A program made the position numbers and the translations under genes. The notes below the pieces were generated by a model that made no database searches, was not told the DNA's origin, and saw only the letters and a list, made by a program, of their open reading frames with translations. DNA of 64,000 nucleotides from Arthrobacter sp. DNA4. Lineage in GTDB: Bacteria; Actinomycetota; Actinomycetes; Actinomycetales; Micrococcaceae. Below are positions 43,075 to 51,857 of the stretch, piece by piece. Numbering within the stretch: the first letter of the stretch is position 1; the number at the start of each line of letters is the position of its first letter. The DNA lies in contig NZ_CP101466.1 in NCBI RefSeq assembly GCF_024362385.1, forward strand, positions 310,001 through 374,000, given 5' to 3'.

Positions 43075-43087
43075 ATGACATTGTCAT
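43075..43087. promoter_or_regulatory. operator-like palindrome in the GH1/ABC divergent promoter
   Basis: ATGACATTGTCAT is a perfect 6+1+6 inverted repeat in the 218-base gap between the divergent GH1 gene and substrate-binding protein gene, about 100 bases from each start. The regulator is not identified. The base composition around it is less GC-rich than the genes. Confidence 0.5.
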
Positions 43088-43191
43088 GTTTGGTGCAGGC
43101 AGCCCCGGCTGATTCTTGAAAGGAGCCGGGCACCTCCGGCCCCGCTGATTTCTTTCCGTTGCAGTCATAGAAGAATGCGAAGGCGCACCAC

Positions 43192-44748
43192 ATGAAACTC
43201 CTGACCACCACCGCACGCGGCAGCGCTGCCGTCCTGACCGGTGCCTTGCTGATCGGCTCCCTGGCCGCCTGCGGCGGCGGATCCAGCCAGGCCTCCGCCA
43301 AAGCCGACACCAGCAGCATCACGCTGGCTATCGACAGCGACTCGGCCTCCTTCGGCTACGACCCGCTGCGCGTCTCCGCAGCGCAACGCCAGTTCTTCGA
43401 GGGCCTCTACGACAGCCTGATGACCCTCCAGCCGGACGGCTCCACGGGCCCCGGCCTGGCCAAGGACTTCAGCTACAACGCGGACAACACCGTCCTGACG
43501 CTCAACCTCAAGGACGACATCACCTTCACGGACGGCTCGAAGCTTGATGCGGCACTGGTCAAGGCCAACCTGGACCGCCGCTCCGATCCCGCACTGAGCG
43601 CGTACTCGGCCGTCGCCAAGGGCGGCGCGCAGGAAATCACCTCGGTGGACGTGGTGAGCCCCACCCAGGTGTCCCTGACGTTCGCCAAGCCGCAGCCGGG
43701 ATTTGAAAAGAACCTGGCCTCCACCACCGGCATGATCGTGGGCAAGAACGGTGTCACGGACACCGCCAGCCTGTCGGCGACGCCTGACGGTTCCGGCCCG
43801 TACACCCTGGACCCCTCCACCGTGAAGGGCAACAAGTACGTGATGGTGAAGAACGACAAGAGCGCCGACGCAGCCAAGTACGCCTACAAGAAGGTGGTCT
43901 TCAGCGTGGTCCAGGATCCGCAGGCCCGGGCCAACGCCCTCGTGTCCGGCCAGGCGGACGTGGCGATGCTGACCTCGAACACGGTGGACTTCGCCAAGTC
44001 GAAGGGCGTCGGGGTCACCCAGATCGGCGGCACCGTCAACACCATGATCTCCTTCGACAAGATTGGCAAGACCGCACCGGCGTTCGCCCAGGAAAAGGTC
44101 CGCCAGGCCATTCAGTACGCCATCAACCGCCAGGCCCTGGTGGATGCCCTGCACAAGGGCGACGTCCCTGCATGGAACGCCCTGCCCAAGGATTCGGCCG
44201 GCTTCACCAAGGACCTCGAAACCACATTCGCGTACAACCCGGACAAGGCCAAGAGCCTGCTGGCCGAAGCCGGCTACCCCAACGGCTTCGAGTTCACCAT
44301 CATCGCCAGCGCGCAGACCCAAACGGACCTGCAGGCCGTCCAGAAGGACCTCGCCGCCGTCGGCATCACCATGAAAGTGAAGATGGCCGCTTCCACCGAC
44401 GAAGCCTTCGCCGCCGTTGCCACCACGCCCCTGGGCTACGCGCCGCTGAACTGGGACAACCCGGTCGGCGTCATGTACGGCGTCGTCCTCAACGGCTTCA
44501 CCAACGTCCAGAAGGCCACCGATGCGCAGCTCAGCGCCGCCACCGGCGAACTGGCCGCGGCCAAGGACGACGCCGCCGTCAAGGCAGCCGCCACCAAGCT
44601 GAACACCCGCCTGGTGGAGTCCGGCTGGATGATCCCGCTGTACGAGGCGCTCACCAACCAGGGCTACAACACCAAGAAGGTAGCCCCGGTGAAGTTTGCC
44701 GGCACCAACGCCTACCCGCTCCTCTCGTCCTACACCCCGGCCAGCTAG
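43192..44748 (+). CDS. Dpp/Opp-type ABC substrate-binding lipoprotein
   Basis: 518 residues. The lipoprotein signal ends in LAAC (Cys about 25). The SBP_bac_5 fold is clear: ITLAIDSDSASFGYDPLRVSAAQRQFFEGLYDSLMTLQPDG, LNLKDDITFTDGSKLDAALVKANLDRR, VRQAIQYAINRQALVDALHKGDVPAWNALPKDSAGF, AGYPNGFEFTIIASAQTQTDLQAVQKDL. The family binds oligopeptides, nickel, or oligosaccharides. Because it sits between a GH1 gene and a rhamnosidase gene, a glycoside ligand is more likely than a peptide. Followed by a strong hairpin (44757-44803) that may favour more binding protein than permease. Confidence 0.93.
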   Translation: MKLLTTTARGSAAVLTGALLIGSLAACGGGSSQASAKADTSSITLAIDSDSASFGYDPLRVSAAQRQFFEGLYDSLMTLQPDGSTGPGLAKDFSYNADNTVLTLNLKDDITFTDGSKLDAALVKANLDRRSDPALSAYSAVAKGGAQEITSVDVVSPTQVSLTFAKPQPGFEKNLASTTGMIVGKNGVTDTASLSATPDGSGPYTLDPSTVKGNKYVMVKNDKSADAAKYAYKKVVFSVVQDPQARANALVSGQADVAMLTSNTVDFAKSKGVGVTQIGGTVNTMISFDKIGKTAPAFAQEKVRQAIQYAINRQALVDALHKGDVPAWNALPKDSAGFTKDLETTFAYNPDKAKSLLAEAGYPNGFEFTIIASAQTQTDLQAVQKDLAAVGITMKVKMAASTDEAFAAVATTPLGYAPLNWDNPVGVMYGVVLNGFTNVQKATDAQLSAATGELAAAKDDAAVKAAATKLNTRLVESGWMIPLYEALTNQGYNTKKVAPVKFAGTNAYPLLSSYTPAS

Positions 44749-44756
44749 CACCCGCA

Positions 44757-44803
44757 CCGTCCCGCCGGCCCCTCCCCACCACGGGGAGCGCCCGGCGGGA
44801 CGG
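44757..44803 (+). other. intra-operon hairpin after the binding-protein gene
   Basis: CCGTCCCGCCGG (44757-44768) pairs perfectly with CCGGCGGGACGG (44792-44803), and the interior folds again (CTCCCC with GGGGAG). No T tract. Hairpins placed here usually protect the 3' end of the binding-protein message or partly stop transcription. The same arrangement appears at 62542-62574 in the second transporter operon. Confidence 0.7.
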
Positions 44804-44824
44804 GCCTGACCGATGGAGGTCACC

Positions 44825-45766
44825 ATGGCACTATTCATCACTAAGCGCCTGCTGATGGCGCTGGCCACCGTGCTGGTGGTTGCGGTGCTGGCATTCCTGC
44901 TGGTGCACGCAATGCCTGGCAGCCCGGGGGCCGTGTCCCTCGGCGCCGGCGCCTCCCAGGAGGCCATCGACGAGGTCAACCAGAGGCTGGGCTGGAACGA
45001 CCCGCTCCCCACGCAGTTCTTCACCTGGCTCGGTTCCGCGGTCCAGGGCGACCTGGGCATCTCGCTCATCGACGGCCGTTCGGTCAGCGCCGACTTGGCG
45101 AGCCGGCTTCCCGTCACCGCCTCGCTTGCCGCCGGCGCCACCATCCTCAGCGCCGTCCTCGGCATCGCCCTGGGCGTCACGGCGGCCGTCCGCGGGGGAC
45201 TACTGGACCAGGCCATCGGCGGCTTCGTTGGACTCCTGGTCGCCCTGCCGGCGTTCTGGGTGGGCGTCCTCTTCGTCTACCTTTTCGCCGTCCAGTCCTC
45301 CATCTTCCCGGCCACCGGCTACGTGCCGTTCGACGTCTCGCCGCAGGACTGGGCCCTGTCCCTGGCGCTGCCGGTGATCACCCTTGCCGTGGGCGGTGCC
45401 GCCTTCATTGCCCGCCAGACCAGGGCCTCCATGCTGGAGGCGCTGCAGCAGGAGCACATCCGCACGCTGCGAGCCACGGCCACCCCCACCTGGAAGATCC
45501 TCTACGTCCACGCCCTGCGCTATGCCAGCCTGCCCATCGTGGCCGGCATTGCCCTGCAGTTCATCGGCCTGTTCGGCGGCTCCGTCATTGCTGAGCAGCT
45601 GTTCGCCATGCCCGGCCTGGGCCAGGCCGTCCAGACCTCGGTCAGCACCCATGATGCCCCCGCAGTCCAGGGTGTGGTGGTCATCGCCACCGTGGTGGTG
45701 GTTGCCGTCAACCTGGTGCTGGAGTTGGCCACCAAGTTCCTCGACCCGAAGTTGCGTGCCTCATGA
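44825..45766 (+). CDS. ABC transporter permease, DppB family
   Basis: 313 residues from ATG 44825 with GGAGG five bases upstream. It starts MALFITKRLLMALATVLVVAVLAFLLVHAMPGSP, as DppB/OppB proteins do. The EAA region is RQTRASMLEALQQEHIRTLRATATPTWKILYVHALRYASLPIV. Six membrane helices are expected, and the SVIAEQLFAMPGLGQAVQTSV block is typical. It pairs with the permease half of the fused protein encoded next, which it overlaps by four bases. Confidence 0.95.
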   Translation: MALFITKRLLMALATVLVVAVLAFLLVHAMPGSPGAVSLGAGASQEAIDEVNQRLGWNDPLPTQFFTWLGSAVQGDLGISLIDGRSVSADLASRLPVTASLAAGATILSAVLGIALGVTAAVRGGLLDQAIGGFVGLLVALPAFWVGVLFVYLFAVQSSIFPATGYVPFDVSPQDWALSLALPVITLAVGGAAFIARQTRASMLEALQQEHIRTLRATATPTWKILYVHALRYASLPIVAGIALQFIGLFGGSVIAEQLFAMPGLGQAVQTSVSTHDAPAVQGVVVIATVVVVAVNLVLELATKFLDPKLRAS

Positions 45767-47853
45767 TCCCTTCAATGGCTCCAGCCCCCGCAGACCAGGC
45801 AGAAACCACGACGGCGGCAGCGGACCCCGCTCGCAACGCCGGCAGGGCGGCCATCACCAAATTTTCCCGGCACCGGCTGTTCACCTCGCCCGGCGCCGTG
45901 GCCGGCCTCGCCTGGCTCGCCGCGCTGGTCACCGCGTCGCTGACCGCACCGCTGTGGCTGCCGTTCAAGACTGAGGACCAGGACTTCACCGCCGTCCTCT
46001 CCGGCCCCACCGCCGCGCACTGGCTCGGAACGGATGAACTGGGCCGCGACATCCTCAGCCGCATCTTCGCCGCTGCGGCCGGAACCCTGGGGACCTCAAT
46101 GCTCACGGTGATTGTCGGCGTCGGACTGGGCACCGTCCTGGCCATGCTTGCCGCCGGTGCCGGGGAACGAACCGAAGCCGTGATCAGCCGGGTCACCGAG
46201 GTCATGATGTCCCTGCCCGGAACGGTGATCATCCTGGCCGTGATTGGCGCGGTGGGAACCAACATCCCCGTGGTCATGGCCATCCTGGGCGTCCTGATGT
46301 CCGCCGGTGTCTACCGGGTGATCCTGGGCCAGGCCAAGTCCCTGCAGTCCCAGCTCTATGTGGACGCGGCAAAGGTGGATGGCGTCAGCCCGCTGCGCAT
46401 CAGCCTCCGCCACATCCTGCCCGGGCTTGCCAACACCATCGTGGTCCAGGCGGCACTCATCTTCGCCGTGGGCATGCTCATCCAGGCCGGCCTGGCCTTC
46501 ATCGGCTTCGGGCCGCCCATCCCTCAGCCCAGCTGGGGCGGAATGATCCAGGGCGCCTCCCAGCATGTCTACGACGCCCCTTGGATGATGGTCCCCACCG
46601 GTGCCGTCCTGGCGCTCACGGTCCTGTCGGCCAATGCCATCGGCAATGCCCTGGGCAAGGCCCCCAACGCCGCCGCGCCGCACCTGCCCTCGGCCGCCGC
46701 ACGCCGGCAACGGGCCAAGGCTGTCGCCGCCATCGCCGCCGCCCCCGTTCATGCCACGAAGGACGGCGCCCCCGCTGGGGAAACGGCCAAGGGGACGCTC
46801 AGCGTCCGCAACCTCTCGGTCGGCGTCGACAATGGCGTCCGGCTCGTAACCGACGTGTCCTTCGACGTCAGACAGGGCACGGTCCTGGGCCTGGTGGGGG
46901 AGTCCGGCTGCGGCAAGACCATGACTGCGCTGTCCCTGCTCGGACTGCTGCCCTCCGGCGTTTCCGTCACCGGCGGACAGATTCTCTGGAACGGCAGGAA
47001 CCTTGCCGCCACGACGGACAAGGACATGGAATCCGTCCGCGGCCGCGAGATCGCCCTGATCAGCCAGGAACCCATGCGCGCCCTGGACCCGATGTTCACC
47101 GTTGGCTACCAGCTCACCGCCACCATCCGCCGGCTCCGCGGAATGGGCAAGGCCGAGGCCCGCAAGGAAGCACTCAGCCTGCTGGAGAAGGTGGGCATCG
47201 TTGACGCTGCCCGGATCCTGAAGACCTATCCGCACCAGATCAGCGGCGGCATGGCGCAGCGTGTGGCCATCGCCCTCGCGCTGTCCGGCAAACCCAAACT
47301 GCTGGTGGCGGACGAACCCACCACTGCCCTGGACGTCACGGTCCAGGCCGAAATCCTGTCCCTGCTCCGTGCACTGGTGAAGGACACCGGCATGTCCGTG
47401 GTCATGGTCACCCACGACCTCGGCGTGGTGGCGGACATCTGCGACCAGGTGGCCGTGATGTACGCCGGGCAGGTGGTGGAAAACGGCAGGACCGCAGCCA
47501 TCCTGGACAGCCCCCGCCACCCCTACACACTGGCCCTGCTGGCCGCGGACCCGCACGCCAACCACGCGGACAGCATGCCCGAGCGGCTTGCCACCATCAG
47601 CGGCCAGGTGCCGCAGCCCAAGGACTGGCCCTCCGGGTGCCGGTTCGCTGCCCGCTGCCAGTTTGCCGGCTCCGCCTGCCTCGAACCCGTCCCGCTGCTG
47701 CCCTCCGGCGCAGGAGAAGGCCTGGTGCGGTGCGTGAAGGCGGACCAGCTCGCCGTCGAAGGCATGGACTGGCTGGCCACGGACATCCCGGCCTCCCGCC
47801 TGCTCGAGGTCACCCCCAAACAGACGCTACTCACCGAAAAGGACATGGCATGA
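45763..47853 (+). CDS. fused DppC permease-DppD ATPase
   Basis: 696 residues combining two usually separate subunits. Residues about 30-310 are a DppC-type permease ([25 protein letters not shown] loop [44 protein letters not shown]). An Ala-rich linker (about 305-345) follows. Then a DppD-type ATPase has Walker [16 protein letters not shown] (about 379), signature [18 protein letters not shown], Walker [15 protein letters not shown], and the C-terminal cysteine-containing region [17 protein letters not shown] found in peptide-type ATPases. The fusion enforces one-to-one stoichiometry. Similar fusions are annotated in other Actinobacteria. Confidence 0.93.
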   Translation: MIPSMAPAPADQAETTTAAADPARNAGRAAITKFSRHRLFTSPGAVAGLAWLAALVTASLTAPLWLPFKTEDQDFTAVLSGPTAAHWLGTDELGRDILSRIFAAAAGTLGTSMLTVIVGVGLGTVLAMLAAGAGERTEAVISRVTEVMMSLPGTVIILAVIGAVGTNIPVVMAILGVLMSAGVYRVILGQAKSLQSQLYVDAAKVDGVSPLRISLRHILPGLANTIVVQAALIFAVGMLIQAGLAFIGFGPPIPQPSWGGMIQGASQHVYDAPWMMVPTGAVLALTVLSANAIGNALGKAPNAAAPHLPSAAARRQRAKAVAAIAAAPVHATKDGAPAGETAKGTLSVRNLSVGVDNGVRLVTDVSFDVRQGTVLGLVGESGCGKTMTALSLLGLLPSGVSVTGGQILWNGRNLAATTDKDMESVRGREIALISQEPMRALDPMFTVGYQLTATIRRLRGMGKAEARKEALSLLEKVGIVDAARILKTYPHQISGGMAQRVAIALALSGKPKLLVADEPTTALDVTVQAEILSLLRALVKDTGMSVVMVTHDLGVVADICDQVAVMYAGQVVENGRTAAILDSPRHPYTLALLAADPHANHADSMPERLATISGQVPQPKDWPSGCRFAARCQFAGSACLEPVPLLPSGAGEGLVRCVKADQLAVEGMDWLATDIPASRLLEVTPKQTLLTEKDMA

Positions 47854-48854
47854 GCACCGCAGTCACGGAGCGCGCCGGTTCCACGCCGGCCACCGCCGTC
47901 CCCATGCTCGAGGTCAAGGACCTGGTGGTCCGCTACGGCCGGGGACGGAAGGCAGCCGCCGCGCCTGCCGCCGTCGACCGCGTCAGCTTCAGTATCGCCC
48001 CCGGTGAAACGGTGGGCCTGGTGGGGGAATCCGGCTCCGGAAAGTCCACCATCGGGAAGGCGATCCTCGGCCTGCAGAAAGTTTCCGGCGGCACCATCAG
48101 CTACCAGGGCAAGGACGTCACCTCCGCTACCGCGGCCCAGCGCCGGGACCTGGGCGGGGAACTGCGGGCCGTCTTCCAGGACCCCAACTCCTCCCTGAAC
48201 CCCCGGAACACCATCGGCACCTCCCTGGCCGAACCCCTGCGCCTGCGCGGCACCGCCGCTGCGGAGGCCCGGGTAAAGGCCGAGGACATGCTGCAACGCG
48301 TCGGCCTGCCCCGCGAGGCCGTGGACCGGTACCCCAGCCAGTTCTCCGGGGGCCAGCGCCAGCGGATTTCCGTGGCCCGCGCCCTGATCTGCGATCCCCG
48401 GCTGGTGGTCTGCGACGAGGCCGTCAGCGCCCTGGACCTGTCCACCCAGGCCCAGGTCCTCAACCTCCTGGCCGACCTCCGCGACGAACGCGGCCTCAGC
48501 TACCTCTTCATTGCCCACGACATCGCCGTGGTCCAGTTCCTGGCACAGCGCGTAGTGGTGCTCTACCGCGGCCAGGTCATGGAAAGCGGACCTGCCGCCG
48601 CCGTCACGGAAAACCCGCAGCACCCCTTCACCCAGGCCCTCGTGGCAGCATCCCCGGTGCCCCGGCCGGCGGAACAGGCGGAACGCCGCGAAGCCCGCGA
48701 ATCGCTGGGCGTCCGCTCAGGAGCGGCTGCGGTCCCCGGGCCCGGCGGCTGCCCCTTCCGGCTCCGCTGTCCCCTGGCCACCGAACTGTGCGCCACCGAA
48801 CGGCCGGCGCTGCGCCGGGTGGGCGCTGCCGACGTCGCCTGCCATTACGCCTAG
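47850..48854 (+). CDS. ABC transporter ATPase, DppF family
   Basis: 334 residues from ATG 47850 in the ATGA overlap. Walker A GESGSGKSTIGKAIL (about residue 59), Q-loop VFQDPNSSLNPRNTIG, signature SQFSGGQRQRISVARALI, Walker B LVVCDEAVSALDLSTQAQ, switch His in YLFIAHDIAVVQFL, and the C-terminal cysteine cluster CPFRLRCPLATELCATE. It is the second ATPase of the asymmetric pair with the fused protein. Last transporter gene. The rhamnosidase starts 38 bases later and is probably co-transcribed. Confidence 0.95.
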   Translation: MSTAVTERAGSTPATAVPMLEVKDLVVRYGRGRKAAAAPAAVDRVSFSIAPGETVGLVGESGSGKSTIGKAILGLQKVSGGTISYQGKDVTSATAAQRRDLGGELRAVFQDPNSSLNPRNTIGTSLAEPLRLRGTAAAEARVKAEDMLQRVGLPREAVDRYPSQFSGGQRQRISVARALICDPRLVVCDEAVSALDLSTQAQVLNLLADLRDERGLSYLFIAHDIAVVQFLAQRVVVLYRGQVMESGPAAAVTENPQHPFTQALVAASPVPRPAEQAERREARESLGVRSGAAAVPGPGGCPFRLRCPLATELCATERPALRRVGAADVACHYA

Positions 48855-48891
48855 TACCTTTGCCTCCACTTCAGAACGGATCACCTCATCA

Positions 48892-51186
48892 ATGACTTCC
48901 ACACCCTGGCACGCCGCCATGATCACCCCCGGGCTGGACTTCGACGGCGCCCCGCGCCTCCGCAAGGAATTCCGGCTTGAGGAGGGCCACGGCGACGTGG
49001 TGAAGGCGACGCTGCGCGCCACCGCCCTAGGCATCTACGAGGCCTGCATCAACGGCACGCCAGTGGGGGAGGATGTCCTGAGCCCGGGCTGGAGCTCCTA
49101 CGAGTGGCGGCTCCGGTACCGCACCTACGACGTCACCGCCCTGGTGGGACCCCGCACCGTCATTGGTGCGGAGCTCGGCAACGGCTGGTACCGCGGCAGG
49201 CTGGCGTGGCACGGACTGTCCAACCTGTACGGCAGCGAACTGGGCTTCCTGGGCCAGCTGGACATCGAGTTCGACGATGGCCACGTCCAGTCCGTCGGCA
49301 CCGACGCCAGCTGGCAGGCCGGCCCGTCGGCCACCACCTTCAACGACCTGTACGACGGGCAGACCATCGACGCCCGGAACGCTGTCCACGGCTGGGCGGA
49401 GCCGGGCTTCGCCCCCGACGCCAACTGGACCGGCGTGCGTACCCTGGCGTTCGACGCCGACCGGCTGGCTGAGCCGGTGGGCCCGCCGGTGGTGCGTGCC
49501 GGCGTCGTCCGTCCCGCCGAAGTCTTTACCTCGCCTTCCGGCAGGACCCTGGTGGACTTCGGCCAGAACCTGGTGGGCTGGCTCCGGTTCACCGTCCAGG
49601 GGGAGGCCGGACAGGCCATCACCGTCCGGCATGCCGAGGTGCTGGAAAACGGGGAACTGGGCGTCCGGCCGCTGCGCTCTGCAAAGGCCGAGGATACGTT
49701 CGTCCTCTCCGGCGGCAAGGACCTTTTCGAACCCACCAAGACCTTCCACGGCTTCCGCTATGCCGAGATCACCGGCTTGCCCGGGGAGCTCACGGAGGAG
49801 GACCTGGAAGCCGTGGTGGTCCATTCCGACCTGGAGCGCATCGGTACCTTCGAGTGCTCAAACGAGCTGGTCAACCAGCTGCACCGCAACATCGTCTGGG
49901 GGCTGCGGGGCAATTTCCTGGACCTGCCCACGGACTGCCCGCAGCGCGACGAGCGGCTCGGCTGGACCGGTGACATCGCCGTTTTCGCCCCCACCGCCGC
50001 CTACCTCTACGACGTCAAGGGCTTCCTGCAGGACTGGCTGCTGGACCTCGCCGCGGAGCAGAAGGCGCAGGATGGGCTGGTGCCGATCACCGTGCCGGAC
50101 GTCCTGAAGTACTGCCCGCAGCCGCCGGAATTTCCGTCGCCCGAGTCCTCGGCGCTGTGGAGCGAGGCCTCGGTCTTGGTGCCGTGGGCGCTCTGGGAGG
50201 CATACGGTGACCTCGGCGTTTTGCGGAACCAGTACGAATCAATGGCCGCGCACACCCGTCGCGTGGAGGGCCTGCTGTCCCCTGCTGGGTTGTGGGACTC
50301 CGGCTTCCAGTTCGGTGACTGGCTGGACCCCGACGCCGCACCGGACCAGCCATGGGCTGCCAAGGCGGATACCGCCGTCGTGGCCACCGCCTGCATGTAC
50401 CGCACCGCGCGCCTCACCGCGCAGGCGGCCGGGCTGCTGGGAAAGCACGACGACGAGGCCCACTTCAACGCGCTCGCGGACCGAGTGCGGGCTGCCTTCG
50501 CTGAACACTACGTGGCGCCCGGCGGCACCATCCGCAGCGACTGCACCACCGTCTACGCCCTGGCCATCTCCTTCGACGTCCTGTTGACGCCGGAACTGCG
50601 GGAGTTCGCCGGGAACCGCCTCGCGGAGCTGGTGCGGGACAACGGCTACCGGGTGTCCACCGGGTTCGCCGGGACCCCGTTCATCACCCACGCGCTCACC
50701 GACACCGGCCACGTGGATGAGGCCTACCGCCTCCTGCTGGAGGAGGGCTGCCCGTCCTGGCTGTATCCGGTCACCATGGGTGCCACCACCGTCTGGGAAC
50801 GCTGGGATTCCATGCTCCCGGACGGCACCATCAACCCCGGGCAGATGACCAGCTTCAACCATTACGCCCTGGGCGCTGTGGCGGACTGGATGCACAAGGC
50901 CATTGGGGGCATCCGTCCGGCCGAACCTGGCTACGCGCGCGTGCTGATCCAGCCGCAGCCGGGGGAGGGGATCAACTGGGCCAGGACGTCCCTGAAGACC
51001 CCGCACGGCGAGGTCCGCGTGGGTTGGACGTCCGACGGCGGGGAGTTCCGGCTCGAGGCGACCGTCCCTGACGGGGTGGCGGCCGACGTCGTGCTTCCGG
51101 ACGGAGCGCGGCGCACGGTTGAGGGCGGGGAGCACCATTTTGCCTGCGCGCCGGCACCTGCGCTCGATTACCAGGCGAGCCGCTGA
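48892..51186 (+). CDS. alpha-L-rhamnosidase, GH78 (first)
   Basis: 764 residues. The N-terminal carbohydrate-binding domain appears as VKATLRATALGIYEACINGTPVGEDVLSPGWSSYEWRLRYRTYDVTALV. A beta-sandwich (FGQNLVGWLRFTVQGEAGQAITVRHAEVLENGELG) leads to the (alpha/alpha)6 barrel, with the conserved NFLDLPTDCPQRDERLGWTGD, WDSGFQFGDW and VTMGATTVWERWDSM segments and a C-terminal sandwich. It is cytoplasmic and would remove terminal alpha-L-rhamnose from oligosaccharides or glycosides taken up by the adjacent transporter. A second GH78 at 55659 is only distantly similar, so the two probably differ in aglycone. Confidence 0.95.
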   Translation: MTSTPWHAAMITPGLDFDGAPRLRKEFRLEEGHGDVVKATLRATALGIYEACINGTPVGEDVLSPGWSSYEWRLRYRTYDVTALVGPRTVIGAELGNGWYRGRLAWHGLSNLYGSELGFLGQLDIEFDDGHVQSVGTDASWQAGPSATTFNDLYDGQTIDARNAVHGWAEPGFAPDANWTGVRTLAFDADRLAEPVGPPVVRAGVVRPAEVFTSPSGRTLVDFGQNLVGWLRFTVQGEAGQAITVRHAEVLENGELGVRPLRSAKAEDTFVLSGGKDLFEPTKTFHGFRYAEITGLPGELTEEDLEAVVVHSDLERIGTFECSNELVNQLHRNIVWGLRGNFLDLPTDCPQRDERLGWTGDIAVFAPTAAYLYDVKGFLQDWLLDLAAEQKAQDGLVPITVPDVLKYCPQPPEFPSPESSALWSEASVLVPWALWEAYGDLGVLRNQYESMAAHTRRVEGLLSPAGLWDSGFQFGDWLDPDAAPDQPWAAKADTAVVATACMYRTARLTAQAAGLLGKHDDEAHFNALADRVRAAFAEHYVAPGGTIRSDCTTVYALAISFDVLLTPELREFAGNRLAELVRDNGYRVSTGFAGTPFITHALTDTGHVDEAYRLLLEEGCPSWLYPVTMGATTVWERWDSMLPDGTINPGQMTSFNHYALGAVADWMHKAIGGIRPAEPGYARVLIQPQPGEGINWARTSLKTPHGEVRVGWTSDGGEFRLEATVPDGVAADVVLPDGARRTVEGGEHHFACAPAPALDYQASR

Positions 51187-51314
51187 TAGGCCCACAGGCG
51201 ATGGTCCACAGCCACGGCGGCGTCCGGATCCTGTGAGGCGGGTCCTGCGGTGCCGGATGCAACAGGGGCGCTGATCTGCAACGATGTGCCACAGGACCAA
51301 ACCCAGGAGGACAC

Positions 51315-51779
51315 ATGCCGTACACCGTGGATTTCAAGAACGTCTCCACCACCGGCCTGGAATCGTCACCGGTGGCGGAGGCGCTGGCGGGGCTGCGCGC
51401 GAACGAGGCGCGCTATTACAAGAACAAATACGACCACGACTTCACCGTCACTCCGGCCGAAGACGACCCGGAGACGCTGCAGTACATCACCAACATCCTG
51501 TCCACGGAGCGGAACCTGGTGATCGCGTCCAAGCCCCTTGAGGTGTCCTCCTTTGAGGTGGACGGGCTGCGGATGGCGTACGTGTTCTACGAGTCCGGGC
51601 TGTCCATCAATGTCATGTACAGCCTTGAAGAGGGCGGCAAGCGGGCCGTCGGCTTCAAGCTGTCCGACGGCATGGAGGTCCCGGAGGAACTGGCGTCCAG
51701 CTTCAAGTTTGCCCGGCAGAAGTCCAAGCTCGCCGGCACCATCCGCGGCTCCTACTTTGTTATCAAGGGCCAGTACTAG
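51315..51779 (+). CDS. uncharacterised soluble protein
   Basis: 154 residues with AGGAGGA before the ATG. The sequence MPYTVDFKNVSTTGLESSPVAEALAGLRANEARYYKNKYDHDFTVTP is followed by a mixed alpha/beta part (LQYITNILSTERNLVIASKPLEVSSFEVDGLRMAYVFYESGLSINVMYSLEEGGKRAVGFKLSDG) and a basic C-terminus. There is no signal, membrane helix or metal motif. I do not recognise the family. Codon use is normal and the ribosome site good, so it is a real gene. It lies between the rhamnosidase and GH43 genes with its own 128-base upstream gap. Confidence 0.8.
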   Translation: MPYTVDFKNVSTTGLESSPVAEALAGLRANEARYYKNKYDHDFTVTPAEDDPETLQYITNILSTERNLVIASKPLEVSSFEVDGLRMAYVFYESGLSINVMYSLEEGGKRAVGFKLSDGMEVPEELASSFKFARQKSKLAGTIRGSYFVIKGQY

Positions 51780-51800
51780 GCGGGAGCGCCGAAGAACGCG

Positions 51801-51815
51801 TTCCAACGATTGAAA
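51801..51815. promoter_or_regulatory. candidate IclR site upstream of the GH43 gene
   Basis: TTCCAACGATTGAAA matches 13 of 15 positions of the perfect palindrome TTCCAACCATTGGAA at 55571-55585 beside the IclR gene. It is 43 bases before the GH43 start. Confidence 0.5.
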
Positions 51816-51857
51816 CCGGGTCCCGCTGCGGGTGCCTCCGCGGGGCAGGATGGCTGG

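Noticed and set aside
43165..45216. 683-codon open frame on the minus strand
   Set aside because: Antisense to the binding protein and DppB genes; low-complexity Gly/Val/Arg translation with no motif.
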